NCBI GenBank assembly: GCA_021851785.1
Contig: JAJZBV010000016.1
Coordinates: 1-60,650 of the forward strand
Direction of reading: 5' to 3'
From: Pseudomonadota bacterium
Lineage (GTDB): Bacteria > Pseudomonadota > Alphaproteobacteria > Acetobacterales > Acetobacteraceae
Length of the DNA: 60,650 nt
The notes below the pieces were generated by a model. That model worked only from the letters and a program-made list of their open reading frames with translations. It was not told the origin of the DNA and ran no database searches. The position numbers and the translations under genes were made by a program. The stretch's first letter is position 1; the number at the start of each line of letters is the position of its first letter. Below are positions 43,852 through 52,517 of this stretch, piece by piece.

Positions 43852-44594
43852 ACGCGCGCGAGCCAGGAAAGCGCCCCGGCGATGTCGGTGGCGATGTGAT
43901 CGGCGGCGGGCGCCTCCGGGCGCGCCACCATCACCACCGGGATCGCGAGCGCTTTCGCCGCATCGAGCTTGTCGCGCATCGCGCCGCCGGAATTCTTGCT
44001 GACCAGAATCTCGATTTTCCGGGCGGTGAGCAGGGCGCGTTCGCTCTCTTGCGAAAATGGCCCGCGCGCCGCGATGATTTCGCAAACCGGCGGCAGCCAT
44101 GCGGGATCGGGCGGATCGACGCTGCGGATCAGGTAGTGGTGCCAGGGGGCTTCGCGGAAGGGCAGGAGATCCTGGCGGCCGATGGTGAGAAAGACGCGGC
44201 GCGGGGCCTCGCCGAGGGCGCGCGCGGCGGCGGCGAGGTCGGGGACGATGGTCCAGCGTTCGCCGGGTTTGGCGACCCAGGGCGGGCGGGTGAGCGTGAG
44301 CAGCGGAACGCCGGTGCTGGCCGCCGCCGATTGCGCGTTGGCCGAGATCTGCCGCGCGTAAGGGTGGGTCGCATCGATCAGGGCGGCCATGCCGTGATCG
44401 GCGAGGAAGGCGGCCAGACCGGAAGCGCCGCCGAAGCCGCCGCTCTGCCACGGGATCGGCGGCGGCCGCGGATTTCGGGTGCGGCCGGCGAGCGAGAGCA
44501 TCGGCGCGAAGCGGGGATCAGGGGCCAGGGCGCGCGCCAGGGCCATCGCTTCGCCGGTTCCGCCGAGAATGAGAAGCTTCATGGCGTCGGGCAT
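43827..44594 (-). CDS. cobK: Precorrin-6A reductase
   Basis: CobK reduces precorrin-6A to precorrin-6B with NADPH. The 255-residue protein has the nucleotide-binding opening MKLLILGGTGEAMALARAL, then LIDATHPYARQISANA, FLTIGRQDLLPF and the VSKNSGGAMRDKLDAAKAL motif near the C-terminus. The ATG at 44594 gives MPDAMKLL; 44582 is also possible. It is on the opposite strand to the rest of the corrin-ring genes, between cobJ and cobL, and overlaps cobJ tail-to-tail. Confidence 0.95.
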   Translation of the reverse strand: MPDAMKLLILGGTGEAMALARALAPDPRFAPMLSLAGRTRNPRPPPIPWQSGGFGGASGLAAFLADHGMAALIDATHPYARQISANAQSAAASTGVPLLTLTRPPWVAKPGERWTIVPDLAAAARALGEAPRRVFLTIGRQDLLPFREAPWHHYLIRSVDPPDPAWLPPVCEIIAARGPFSQESERALLTARKIEILVSKNSGGAMRDKLDAAKALAIPVVMVARPEAPAADHIATDIAGALSWLARVHDAERGV

Positions 44595-44620
44595 CGGCGT
44601 TTCCGGCTTTCGGGGGCAGT

Positions 44621-45838
44621 GTGAGTGGCGACCAGGCATGGCTCGCGATTCTCGGCATCGGCGAGGACGGTGTCGAGGGGCTTTCATCACCGGCCCGCGC
44701 CCGGCTCGGCGCGGCGGCGGCGGTGTTCGGCGGCGCCCGGCATCTCGCGCTGGCGGCGCCGCTGATCCGGGGCGAGGCGATCGCCTGGCCCGAGCGTCTG
44801 AAAACCGCGATCCCGGCGATTCTCGCCCGGCGTGGCGAGCCCATCGCCGTGCTGGTCTCGGGCGATCCGTTTTATTTTGGCCTCGGCAGCCTGCTCGCCG
44901 AGCAGGTGCCGATGGCGGAAATGCAAATCATTCCGGCGCCATCGGCGTTTTCGCTCGCCTGTGCCCGGCTCGGCTGGTCGCGCCAGCGGGTGACGACGCT
45001 CTCCTTCTGCGGCCGCCCGCTCGCCGCCCTCATCCCGCAATTGCAGCCCAGAACCCGCGCCCTGGCGCTGTCGGCGGACGCGACGACGCCGGGGAAGGTC
45101 GCCGCTCTGCTCTCCGCGCGCGGCTTCGGGCCAAGCCGGGTGCATGTCCTCGAAGCGCTCGGCGGGCCGCGCGAGCGGGTGCGCGAGACCACGGCGGAGG
45201 CCTTCGCGCTCGATGATGTCGGCCCGCTCAATCTCGTCGCGCTCGAATTCGAAGCGAGGCCGGGCGCCGTGGTCATTCCCCGCGCCGCCGGGCTCGCCGA
45301 TGATCTCTTCGCGCATGACGGGCAGATCAGCAAACGCGAGGCGCGCGCGCTGGCGCTCGCGGCGCTGGCGCCGCGGCGCGGCGAGGTGCTGTGGGATATC
45401 GGCGCCGGCGCCGGCTCGGTCGCGATCGAATGGCTGCTCGCCGATCCCGCCAACGCGGCGATCGCGATCGAGGCCGACCCGGCGCGGGCCGGGCGCATCC
45501 GCGTCAATGCCGAAAACCTCGGCGTGCCCGGGCTCGTGGTGGTGGCCGGGCACGCCCCGGCGGCCTTGGCCGGGCTACCCCGCCCCGATGCCGTCTTCAT
45601 CGGCGGTGGCGCGCGGACGCCGGGGATGATCGCGGCGGCGTGGGCGGCGCTTTCCTCGGGCGGGCGGCTGGTCGCCCATGCCGTCGCGATCGAGACGGAA
45701 ATGGCGCTGATGGCGGCGCGCGCGGAGCTTGGCGGGCGGATGACCCGGATCGGCGTCGAACGGCTGGAACCGCTGGGCCGGCTGCACGGGTTTCGCCCGG
45801 CGATGAGGGTGACGCAGTGGGTTGCGGAAAAACCATGA
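44621..45838 (+). CDS. cobL: Precorrin-6Y C5,15-methyltransferase (decarboxylating)
   Basis: CobL methylates C5 and C15 and decarboxylates the acetate at C12. The 405-residue protein is the full fusion. The N-terminal CbiE-type methylase domain carries [17 protein letters not shown] and [16 protein letters not shown]. The C-terminal CbiT domain carries [35 protein letters not shown] and [12 protein letters not shown]. The start is a GTG at 44621, 26 bp from the divergent cobK ATG. It overlaps cobE by 4 bp. Confidence 0.96.
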   Translation: MSGDQAWLAILGIGEDGVEGLSSPARARLGAAAAVFGGARHLALAAPLIRGEAIAWPERLKTAIPAILARRGEPIAVLVSGDPFYFGLGSLLAEQVPMAEMQIIPAPSAFSLACARLGWSRQRVTTLSFCGRPLAALIPQLQPRTRALALSADATTPGKVAALLSARGFGPSRVHVLEALGGPRERVRETTAEAFALDDVGPLNLVALEFEARPGAVVIPRAAGLADDLFAHDGQISKREARALALAALAPRRGEVLWDIGAGAGSVAIEWLLADPANAAIAIEADPARAGRIRVNAENLGVPGLVVVAGHAPAALAGLPRPDAVFIGGGARTPGMIAAAWAALSSGGRLVAHAVAIETEMALMAARAELGGRMTRIGVERLEPLGRLHGFRPAMRVTQWVAEKP

Positions 45839-46221
45839 CCGGCGCCGTGATCGCCGCTGGCCTCGGCTGCCGGCGCGGCGTCGATGTCGCGGCGGTTCTG
45901 GCGATTTTGCGGCGCGCCCACGGCTTGGCGGGCCGTGCCCCGACGCTGCTCGCCATACCCGAATTCAAGCGCGAGGAAGCCGGCCTTGCCGCCGCCGCCG
46001 CCGCGCTCGCGCTGCCGCTGCGCTGCATCGCCGACGCCGATCTCGCCGCCGCGCAAGCAGAGACGCATGGCCGCTCGGAACGGGTGCGCCGCGCCACCGG
46101 CTTTGCCGCCATCGCCGAGGCGGCGGCCTTGGCCGCGCTCGCCCCCGGCGCGCGGCTGATCCTCCACCGCATCAGCGGCGAGGGCGTCACCTGCGCGCTC
46201 GCGGAAGGTTTGCCGCGATGA
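45835..46221 (+). CDS. cobE: CobE/CbiG C-terminal-type protein
   Basis: CobE binds hydrogenobyrinic intermediates and is required for aerobic corrin synthesis, though its exact step is unsettled. The 128-residue protein resembles the C-terminal domain of Cbi[21 protein letters not shown], then [14 protein letters not shown] and [12 protein letters not shown]. The ATG overlaps the cobL stop and its own stop overlaps cobM, so cobL-cobE-cobM is translationally coupled. Confidence 0.9.
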   Translation: MTGAVIAAGLGCRRGVDVAAVLAILRRAHGLAGRAPTLLAIPEFKREEAGLAAAAAALALPLRCIADADLAAAQAETHGRSERVRRATGFAAIAEAAALAALAPGARLILHRISGEGVTCALAEGLPR

Positions 46222-46979
46222 CGGTGCATTTCATCGGCGCCGGGCCGGGGGCGGCGGATCTCATCACCCTCCGGGGCCGCGACCTGCTCGCAAGCTGCCC
46301 GGTCTGCCTTTATGCCGGCTCGCTGGTTGCCCCCGAGATTCTGGCGTTTTGCCCGCCCGGGGCGCGGCTCGTCGACACCGCGCCGCTCGCGCTCGCTGCC
46401 ATCGAGGCGGAATTTCTCGCCGCCCACGCCCGGGGCGAGGATGTGGCGCGGCTCCATTCCGGCGATCTCGCGGTCTATAGCGCGGTCGCCGAGCAGATCC
46501 GGCGCCTGGAACGCCACGGTATTCCCTATACGCTGACCCCGGGCGTTCCCGCCTTCGCCGCCGCCGCCGCCGCGATCGGGCGCGAATTGACGCTGCCCGG
46601 ATGCGCGCAAAGCGTGGTGCTGACGCGGATTTCCGGCCGCGCCTCGAAAATGCCGGCGGGTGAACGCCTGAGCGCCTTTGCCGCGACCGGGGCGACACTC
46701 GCGATCCATCTCGCGATCCAGGCGCTGGCGCCGGTGGTTGCCGAGCTGCTGCCGGTTTTCGGCCCGGATTGCCCGGTCGTGATCGTCGCCCGGGCGAGCT
46801 GGCCGGATCAGCGCATCGTTTGGGGGCGGCTCGGCGAGATCGTCGATCGGCTGGCCGCCAACCCGATCGCCCGCAGCGCCCTGATCCTGGTCGGGCCGGC
46901 GCTGGCGGAAGAGGGTTTCGCCGAAAGCGCGCTCTATAACGCCGATTACGTGCGCCGTTTCCGGGGCGGGGTGCCATGA
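46218..46979 (+). CDS. cobM: Precorrin-4 C11-methyltransferase
   Basis: CobM methylates precorrin-4 at C11 to give precorrin-5. The 253-residue methylase has [71 protein letters not shown] and [13 protein letters not shown]. It is the last gene of cobL-E-M. Its final 34 bp overlap the end of the convergent cbiD gene. Confidence 0.96.
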   Translation: MTVHFIGAGPGAADLITLRGRDLLASCPVCLYAGSLVAPEILAFCPPGARLVDTAPLALAAIEAEFLAAHARGEDVARLHSGDLAVYSAVAEQIRRLERHGIPYTLTPGVPAFAAAAAAIGRELTLPGCAQSVVLTRISGRASKMPAGERLSAFAATGATLAIHLAIQALAPVVAELLPVFGPDCPVVIVARASWPDQRIVWGRLGEIVDRLAANPIARSALILVGPALAEEGFAESALYNADYVRRFRGGVP

Positions 46980-48067
46980 ACCGGGGTAAAAGGCGCCCGG
47001 CCGCGCAAGCCGCCGTCGCGGTCGAACACCAGGATTTCGAGCGCGATACCGCTTCCCGCCAGTGTCTCGGCGGCGACTTCCCAGGCGGCGCCGGCGATGG
47101 CGTCAGCGAGCGCGAAGCCGGCCTGGCGGGCGATCGCGTCCGCGGCCAGCGCGGTTTCGGCGCCGGCGAGGCTTGCCGCGAGATCGGCGGGTGCGCCGGC
47201 GCGTGCGGCGAGGGTCGCGAGGGCGGCGAAATCGACCAGGCCGCGCTTGGCGTGGAGATCGAGCCTTCCCTGGCCGAGTTTCGTGAGCTTCGCGATCCCG
47301 CCGGCGATCGAGAGCCGTGGCACCGGATGGCGGCGGAGATATTTCAGCATCCCGCCGACGAAATCGCCCATGTCGATCAGCGCCGTCTCGGGGAGAGCGT
47401 GAAGACGCCGCACCGCCGCTTCCGAGGTCCGCCCGGTGGCGCCGGCGATATGGGTGATCCCGGCGGCGCGGGCGACATCGATGCCGCGCTGGATGCTGGC
47501 GATCCAGGCGGCGCAGGAATAGGGGATGACGATCCCGGTGGTGCCGAGCACCGAGAGCCCGCCCTGGATGCCGAGCCGCGGGTTCAGCGTCTTTTCGGCG
47601 AGCTTCTCGCCGTTTTCGATGGAGATCTCGACCACGACATCGCCGGCCGTGCCGTGGAGCGCCGCGATCTCGCCGATCGCGGCGCGGATCATCTGGCGCG
47701 GCACCGGGTTGATCGCCGGCTCGCCGGGCGGGATCGGCAGGCCTGGGCGGGTCACCATCCCGACCCCGCTTCCGGCGCGAAACACGACGCCGGCGCCGGC
47801 GGGCGCGGGCGAGACGCGGGCACGGATCAACGCGCCATGGGTGACATCGGGATCGTCGCCGGCGTCCTTGACCACGCCGGCGGCGGCGAAATCGGCGCCG
47901 AGCGCGGTCTCGGCCAAGGCAAAGGCAGCCGCTCCACCGCCGGGCAGGGCGATGGTGACGGGATCGGGGAAGCGGCCGGCGAGCAGCGCCGCGTAAGCCG
48001 CCTTCGCCGCGGCGGTGGCGCAAGCGCCGGTGGTCCAGCCCCGGCGGAGCGGGCGGGCATCGTTCAC
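46946..48067 (-). CDS. cbiD: CbiD, C1-methyltransferase of corrin synthesis
   Basis: CbiD methylates C1 of cobalt-precorrin-5B in the anaerobic pathway. The 373-residue protein has the family opening [21 protein letters not shown], the [15 protein letters not shown] motif, [39 protein letters not shown] and a [16 protein letters not shown] segment. In the otherwise aerobic-type gene set it occupies the step normally done by CobF. It is alone on the minus strand, divergent from cobB across a gap that holds the second composite hairpin element. Confidence 0.95.
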   Translation of the reverse strand: MNDARPLRRGWTTGACATAAAKAAYAALLAGRFPDPVTIALPGGGAAAFALAETALGADFAAAGVVKDAGDDPDVTHGALIRARVSPAPAGAGVVFRAGSGVGMVTRPGLPIPPGEPAINPVPRQMIRAAIGEIAALHGTAGDVVVEISIENGEKLAEKTLNPRLGIQGGLSVLGTTGIVIPYSCAAWIASIQRGIDVARAAGITHIAGATGRTSEAAVRRLHALPETALIDMGDFVGGMLKYLRRHPVPRLSIAGGIAKLTKLGQGRLDLHAKRGLVDFAALATLAARAGAPADLAASLAGAETALAADAIARQAGFALADAIAGAAWEVAAETLAGSGIALEILVFDRDGGLRGRAPFTPVHGTPPRKRRT

Positions 48068-48131
48068 GCTTCCCGCTATATCGCGGGCTTTGCCCGGTTG
48101 CCAGACAAGGGATTTTCCAAAAGAAAGAATT

Positions 48132-48249
48132 GTTCTTTTTTGAAAAAAAGAACCAAAAAACGTTTATCCGTTGACGGAAGGGCCAAGGCGTTTCAGCTCC
48201 GAGAAAAAAGAAAAAAGTCTTTTTGTTTCTTTTTCTTCAGAAAAAGAAG
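48132..48249 (+). repeat. Composite hairpin-ended element, copy 2 (B2 + A3)
   Basis: A reversed type B hairpin (48132-48160) and a forward type A hairpin (48214-48249) bound a core of about 53 nt, 118 bp in all. The arrangement equals copy 1 (25487-25608) read on the other strand, and TTTATCCGTTG in the core resembles CTATCCCTTTG there. It fills the divergent gap between cbiD and cobB, ending 24 bp before the cobB start. Confidence 0.75.
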
Positions 48250-48273
48250 ATCCTTTCTCGTGTTTTTGCGCCC

Positions 48274-49602
48274 ATGACTGCGCGCGGGCTGATCATCGCC
48301 GCGCCGTCCTCGGGCGCCGGCAAGACCACGCTGACGCTCGCGATTCTCGCGGCGCTGGCGCGGCGCGGCGTTCGCGTGCGGGCGGCGAAAGCGGGGCCGG
48401 ATTACATCGATCCCGGATTTCACGCCGCCGCGACCGGCCATCCCGCGCTCAATCTCGATAGCTGGGCGATGGGGCCGGGGCTGCTCGATGGTCTGCTTGC
48501 CGAGGCCGGCAATGGCGCCGATCTCCTGGTGATCGAGACCGCGATGGGGCTGTTCGATGGCGCCGGCGGCAATCCGGGCGGCGCCGGCCTGGGCGCGGGC
48601 GCCGAACTCGCGGCGCGGTTCGGCCTCCCGGTGATCCTGGTGCAGGACGTCACCGGCCAAGCGCAATCCGCCGCCGCGGTTGCCGCCGGCTTTGCCCATT
48701 TTGCCGCCGGGGTCACGCTCGCCGGGGTGATTTTGAACCGAGTCGCGAGTGCGCGCCACCGCGACCTGATCCTGCCCGCGCTGGCCGCTTGCGGGATCGC
48801 GGCATTCGGCGCTTTTCCGCGCGATGGCGGATTTTCGCTCCCCGCCCGCCATCTCGGTCTGGTGCAAGCCGGCGAACATCCCGATCTCGAACGCCATCTC
48901 GCCGCCCTCGCCGAGGCCGCCGAGGCCGATCTCGATCTCGACGCCATTCTCGCCGCCGCCCGCCCGCTTCCCGGCGCATCCAGGCCGGCGCGCGCGGCCT
49001 TGCCGCCGCCCGGCCAGCGCATCGCGTTGGCCCGGGATGCCGCGTTCAGCTTCGTCTATCCCCATCTTCTCGCCGCCTGGCGCGCGCAAGGGGCGGAGAT
49101 CCTGCCCTTTTCCCCGCTCGCCGACGAGGCGCCGCCGGCTAGCGCCGATGCCTGCTGGCTCCCCGGCGGCTATCCCGAACTCCATGCCGGCACCCTCGCC
49201 GCCGCGGCGCGGTTCCGCGCCGGGATAGTGCGCCTCGCCGCCGATCATCCGGTGCATGGCGAGTGCGGCGGCTATATGGTGCTCGGGACGTATCTCGAGG
49301 ACCGGGACGGGGGGCGCCATCCCATGCTCGGCCTGCTCGGACACGGAACGAGCTTTGCCCACCGGCGCCTGACGCTCGGCTATCGCCGCGCCGCACTCGC
49401 CGCCCCCGGCCCGCTCGGCGCGGCCGGGCAGTGGCTGCGCGGGCATGAATTCCACTACGCCAGCGTCATCGACCCCGGCGGCGATCCGCCGCTCGCCGCG
49501 CTGTTTGACGCGCGTGGGCAGAAACTCAGCCCGGCCGGTGGCCGGCGGGGGCGGGTCAGCGGCGGATTTTTTCACGTCATCGCCCAAGAGGAGGCCCCAT
49601 GA
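48274..49602 (+). CDS. cobB: Hydrogenobyrinic/cobyrinic acid a,c-diamide synthase
   Basis: CobB amidates the a and c side chains with glutamine and ATP. The 442-residue protein has the N-terminal dethiobiotin-synthetase-like domain (IIAAPSSGAGKTTLTLAIL, KAGPDYIDPGFH, GLFDGAGG). The C-terminal amidotransferase domain has HGECGGYMVLG (nucleophile Cys) and a late His in GHEFHYA. The ATG at 48274 is preferred over an upstream frame extension that runs through the hairpin repeat. It overlaps the next gene by 4 bp. Confidence 0.96.
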   Translation: MTARGLIIAAPSSGAGKTTLTLAILAALARRGVRVRAAKAGPDYIDPGFHAAATGHPALNLDSWAMGPGLLDGLLAEAGNGADLLVIETAMGLFDGAGGNPGGAGLGAGAELAARFGLPVILVQDVTGQAQSAAAVAAGFAHFAAGVTLAGVILNRVASARHRDLILPALAACGIAAFGAFPRDGGFSLPARHLGLVQAGEHPDLERHLAALAEAAEADLDLDAILAAARPLPGASRPARAALPPPGQRIALARDAAFSFVYPHLLAAWRAQGAEILPFSPLADEAPPASADACWLPGGYPELHAGTLAAAARFRAGIVRLAADHPVHGECGGYMVLGTYLEDRDGGRHPMLGLLGHGTSFAHRRLTLGYRRAALAAPGPLGAAGQWLRGHEFHYASVIDPGGDPPLAALFDARGQKLSPAGGRRGRVSGGFFHVIAQEEAP

Positions 49603-50630
49603 CCACACCCGACAGCACCCCACCCGACAGCATCGCAGCCCTTCGCGCCAGCATCGGCGATCTCCGTCCCGGCAACGACGCCACCGAGGCCGAGGCGCGC
49701 GCGCGCCAGGAGATTTTGACCAAGCCGGCGGGCAGTCTCGGGCGGCTGGAGGAGATCGCCTGCTGGCTCGCGCGCTGGCAAGGCCGCGCCATCCCGCGCA
49801 TGGAGCGCGTCGAGATCCTGATTTTCGCCGGCAATCACGGCGTCGTCGCCGAAGGGGTCGCCGCCTATCCGGCAGCGGTGACGGCGCAGATGGTGGCGAA
49901 TTTTGCCGCCCATGGCGCCGCCATCAATCAATTGGCCGAAATTGCCGGCGCCGAACTCCGCGTCTTTCCGCTTGCGCTCGAGACGCCGACGGCGAATTTC
50001 ATGCATGCGCCGGCGATGGACGAGGCGGATTTCCTCGCCGCCGTCGCCGCCGGGATGGCGGCGGTCGCGCCGGAGGCGGATCTGATCTGTCTCGGCGAGA
50101 TGGGCATCGGCAATACCACCGCCGCCGCCGCGATTGCCGCGGCACTGTTCGGCGGCGGCGGCGCGCGCTGGGCCGGGCGCGGCGCCGGGGTGGATGCGGC
50201 GGGGGTTGCCCGCAAGAGCGCGGTGATCGATGCCGCGCTCGCCCGCCACGCCGGCGATCTCGCCGATCCGCTGGCGGCGGCGCGGCTGGTCGGCGGGCGG
50301 GAACTCGCGGCCATTCTCGGGGCGGCGCTGGCGGCGCGGCGGCTGGGCGTTCCGGTGCTGCTCGATGGCTTCGTCTGCACCGCCGCCGCGGCCCCGCTCG
50401 CCCGCCTCAACCCGCGCGCCCTCGATCACGCGCTCATCGCCCACGCTTCCGCCGAGGCCGGGCATCGGCTGCTGGTCGAGGCGCTGGACAAGCGGCCGTT
50501 GCTCGATTTCGCGATGCGGCTCGGCGAGGGCTCGGGGGCGGCGCTGGCGGTGCCGCTGCTCCGCGCCGCTTGCGCCTGCCATGCCGGCATGGCGACCTTC
50601 GCCGAGGCCGGCGTTGCCAACAAGACCTGA
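49599..50630 (+). CDS. cobT: Nicotinate-nucleotide:dimethylbenzimidazole phosphoribosyltransferase
   Basis: CobT (CobU in the Pseudomonas naming) makes alpha-ribazole phosphate from dimethylbenzimidazole and nicotinate mononucleotide. The 343-residue protein has LTKPAGSLGRLEEIACWLA, IFAGNHGVVAEGVAAYP, the LGEMGIGNTTAAAAIAA motif, GRGAGVDAAGVARK and the late LGEGSGAALAVPLLRAA segment with its conserved Glu. The ATG overlaps the cobB stop. Confidence 0.96.
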   Translation: MTTPDSTPPDSIAALRASIGDLRPGNDATEAEARARQEILTKPAGSLGRLEEIACWLARWQGRAIPRMERVEILIFAGNHGVVAEGVAAYPAAVTAQMVANFAAHGAAINQLAEIAGAELRVFPLALETPTANFMHAPAMDEADFLAAVAAGMAAVAPEADLICLGEMGIGNTTAAAAIAAALFGGGGARWAGRGAGVDAAGVARKSAVIDAALARHAGDLADPLAAARLVGGRELAAILGAALAARRLGVPVLLDGFVCTAAAAPLARLNPRALDHALIAHASAEAGHRLLVEALDKRPLLDFAMRLGEGSGAALAVPLLRAACACHAGMATFAEAGVANKT

Positions 50631-51360
50631 ACTGGTTGGCGATTTCCGGACGGCGCTCGCCATGCTGTCGCGGATTCCGGCCGGGGGCGGGGATGTGACG
50701 CCGCGCATCGCCTGGGCGTTTCCGCTGGTCGGGGCCTTGCTCGGGGGGGTCGGCGGCCTCGCCTACGCGCTCGCCGTCGCCCTCCATCTGCCGCCCTGGG
50801 TCGCCGCGTTCTGGGCGCTCGCGGTGGAGATCGGGGTCTCGGGCGGGCTGCATGAGGACGGGCTCGCCGATAGCGCCGATGCGCTGGGGGCGGAGGCGAG
50901 CCGCGAGCGCCGGCTGGAGATTCTCCGCGATTCGAGGATCGGCGCCTTCGGCGCGCTGGCGCTGATCCTCGCGCTCGGCCTTCGCGCCATGGCGATCGCG
51001 GCGATCGGGCGGGCGGGCGCGGTTGTGGTCGCGCTGGTGGTCGCCGGGGCAGCCTCGCGGGCGGCGATGATCGGGGTTTCGTTTCTGCTCGCCCCGGCGC
51101 GGCGGGACGGGCTCGGCGCCGGGCTCGGCCGGCTGCCGCCGGGGGCGAGTTCCGTCGGGGTCGCGCTCGCCGCTGTTTTGGCGCTCGCGCTGCTCGGGCC
51201 GGGCCGCGCGCTCGGCGTCGCCCTCGCCGCAGCACTCGCCCTCCTCGTCGTCGCCGGGATCGCGTCGCGGCGGCTTGGCGGCTACACCGGAGATATTTAT
51301 GGTGCGGTCGCGGCGCTCGCGACCTGCACCGTGCTCAGCCTGCTCGCCGCCGGCCGTTGA
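50614..51360 (+). CDS. cobS: Adenosylcobinamide-GDP ribazoletransferase
   Basis: CobS (CobV) is the inner-membrane enzyme that joins adenosylcobinamide-GDP to alpha-ribazole, the last assembly step. The protein of about 248 residues has FRTALAMLSRIPAG, the metal-binding motif GGLHEDGLADSADALG, RRLEILRDSRIGAFG and several hydrophobic helices. No ATG lies where family N-termini begin. The best start is TTG at 50614 with GAGG 6 nt upstream, overlapping cobT by 17 bp; CTG at 50632 and ATG at 50662 are alternatives, the last probably too short. Confidence 0.93.
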   Translation: MPTRPELVGDFRTALAMLSRIPAGGGDVTPRIAWAFPLVGALLGGVGGLAYALAVALHLPPWVAAFWALAVEIGVSGGLHEDGLADSADALGAEASRERRLEILRDSRIGAFGALALILALGLRAMAIAAIGRAGAVVVALVVAGAASRAAMIGVSFLLAPARRDGLGAGLGRLPPGASSVGVALAAVLALALLGPGRALGVALAAALALLVVAGIASRRLGGYTGDIYGAVAALATCTVLSLLAAGR

Positions 51361-51387
51361 TCGAGGATATTTCTCCAGGGATTTTCC

Positions 51388-51912
51388 ATGCCCGTTGTTC
51401 GCGCCCTCCCGCCCGCCGGTTTGCTCCTTCTGCTCGCGGCTTGTGCCACGCCCGCGCCGCCGGCCGCCAACCCGGCGCACACCCTCGCCGCGGTCTGGAA
51501 CTTCGCGACGACGACGGAGCGCTGCACCGCACGCGCCGCGTTCCCCGAGGATGACGACAATCCCGCCGCCCTGACCCTCATCGCCGAGCGTGGCGGCGGC
51601 ATGAGCTTTGCCTTCTCCAACACCGCGCATCCGCTGGCGCCGCGTCCGCCGGGGCTGGCCGCGGCGCTGCATTTTGCCGGCGGGGGCGGCGGCTGGACGA
51701 TCCCGGCGGCGCTCGAGGCGCCGCGCGTCGTCGATACCGAATTGCCGCTGAACGAGACGACGCTGGCCGAGACGCGAACGCTGCTCGCCGGCGGCACGTT
51801 GAGCGCGAGCGGCCATGTGCGCGACCTGCCCGCGCTCGCGCTGCCGCCGGCGGGGGAGGAAGGCGCCAGCTTCCTCGCCTGCGCCGAGCGCCTCGCCGGG
51901 CTCACGCAGTAA
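51388..51912 (+). CDS. Predicted lipoprotein of unknown function
   Basis: The 174-residue protein has a short signal peptide and a lipobox L-A-A-C with Cys19, so it should be a periplasmic lipoprotein. I do not recognize a family. The mature part holds an [18 protein letters not shown] segment and a second Cys near the end ([11 protein letters not shown]), which may form a disulfide. The 3' end, including the stop codon, is part of a 20-bp tandem duplication. It follows cobS by 27 bp and may be co-transcribed with it. Confidence 0.75.
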   Translation: MPVVRALPPAGLLLLLAACATPAPPAANPAHTLAAVWNFATTTERCTARAAFPEDDDNPAALTLIAERGGGMSFAFSNTAHPLAPRPPGLAAALHFAGGGGGWTIPAALEAPRVVDTELPLNETTLAETRTLLAGGTLSASGHVRDLPALALPPAGEEGASFLACAERLAGLTQ

Positions 51913-51934
51913 AACCCGGGCTCACGCAGTAAAA
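51896..51934 (+). repeat. Tandem 20-bp direct repeat at a gene end
   Basis: A 19-bp match, CCGGGCTCACGCAGTAAAA, occurs at 51896-51914 and 51916-51934. The first copy supplies the last codons and TAA stop of the lipoprotein gene. A simple tandem duplication between this gene and the next. Confidence 0.9.
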
Positions 51935-51949
51935 ACAACGAGGGAACCC

Positions 51950-52423
51950 ATGTCCGAGGCCCGCCCGCCGCTGCCGCCCTTCACCCGCGCAACCGCGATC
52001 CAGAAAGTGCGTGCCGCGGAAGACGCCTGGAACAGTTGTGATCCGGCGCGCGTCGCGCTTGCCTACACGCAGGACAGCCGATGGCGCAATCGCTCCGAAT
52101 TCGTGGTCGGCCGCGCCGCCATCGTCGATTTTCTGACCCGGAAATGGGCGCGTGAACTCGATTACCGTCTCATCAAGGAACTCTGGGCCTTCACCGAGAA
52201 CCGGATCGCGGTTCGCTTCGCCTATGAGTGGCATGACGATAGCGGCCAGTGGTTCCGCGCCTATGGCAACGAGAACTGGGCGTTCGACGAGGCCGGTCTC
52301 ATGCGGCATCGCCATGCCTCGATCAACGATCTTCCGATCAAGGCCAGTGACCGGCTCTTTCACTGGCCGCGAACCGGCCCGCGCCCGGCCGATCATTCCG
52401 GTCTTGGCGATCTCGGTCTCTGA
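51950..52423 (+). CDS. NTF2-like protein of the DUF1348 family
   Basis: The 157-residue protein matches the small NTF2-fold family DUF1348. It has the opening [56 protein letters not shown], then [11 protein letters not shown] and [10 protein letters not shown], and ends in [13 protein letters not shown]. Such proteins form cone-shaped alpha/beta dimers; no reaction is established. It stands alone or with the following SDR gene, 94 bp downstream. Confidence 0.88.
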   Translation: MSEARPPLPPFTRATAIQKVRAAEDAWNSCDPARVALAYTQDSRWRNRSEFVVGRAAIVDFLTRKWARELDYRLIKELWAFTENRIAVRFAYEWHDDSGQWFRAYGNENWAFDEAGLMRHRHASINDLPIKASDRLFHWPRTGPRPADHSGLGDLGL

Positions 52424-52517
52424 TCATCGGTCATTCGTGGCGCCGGGGCGCTTGCGCCGGCCGCCGATATCTTTGATGCTGCGCGCCTGAGACAAGAAAT
52501 AAGGCGAGGAAGCGGAC

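Noticed and set aside
32315-51360. A CRISPR-like or phage-derived origin for the repeats seen in the cob region
   Set aside because: Repeats are few, unevenly spaced, fold as hairpins and have no spacer pattern or cas genes.
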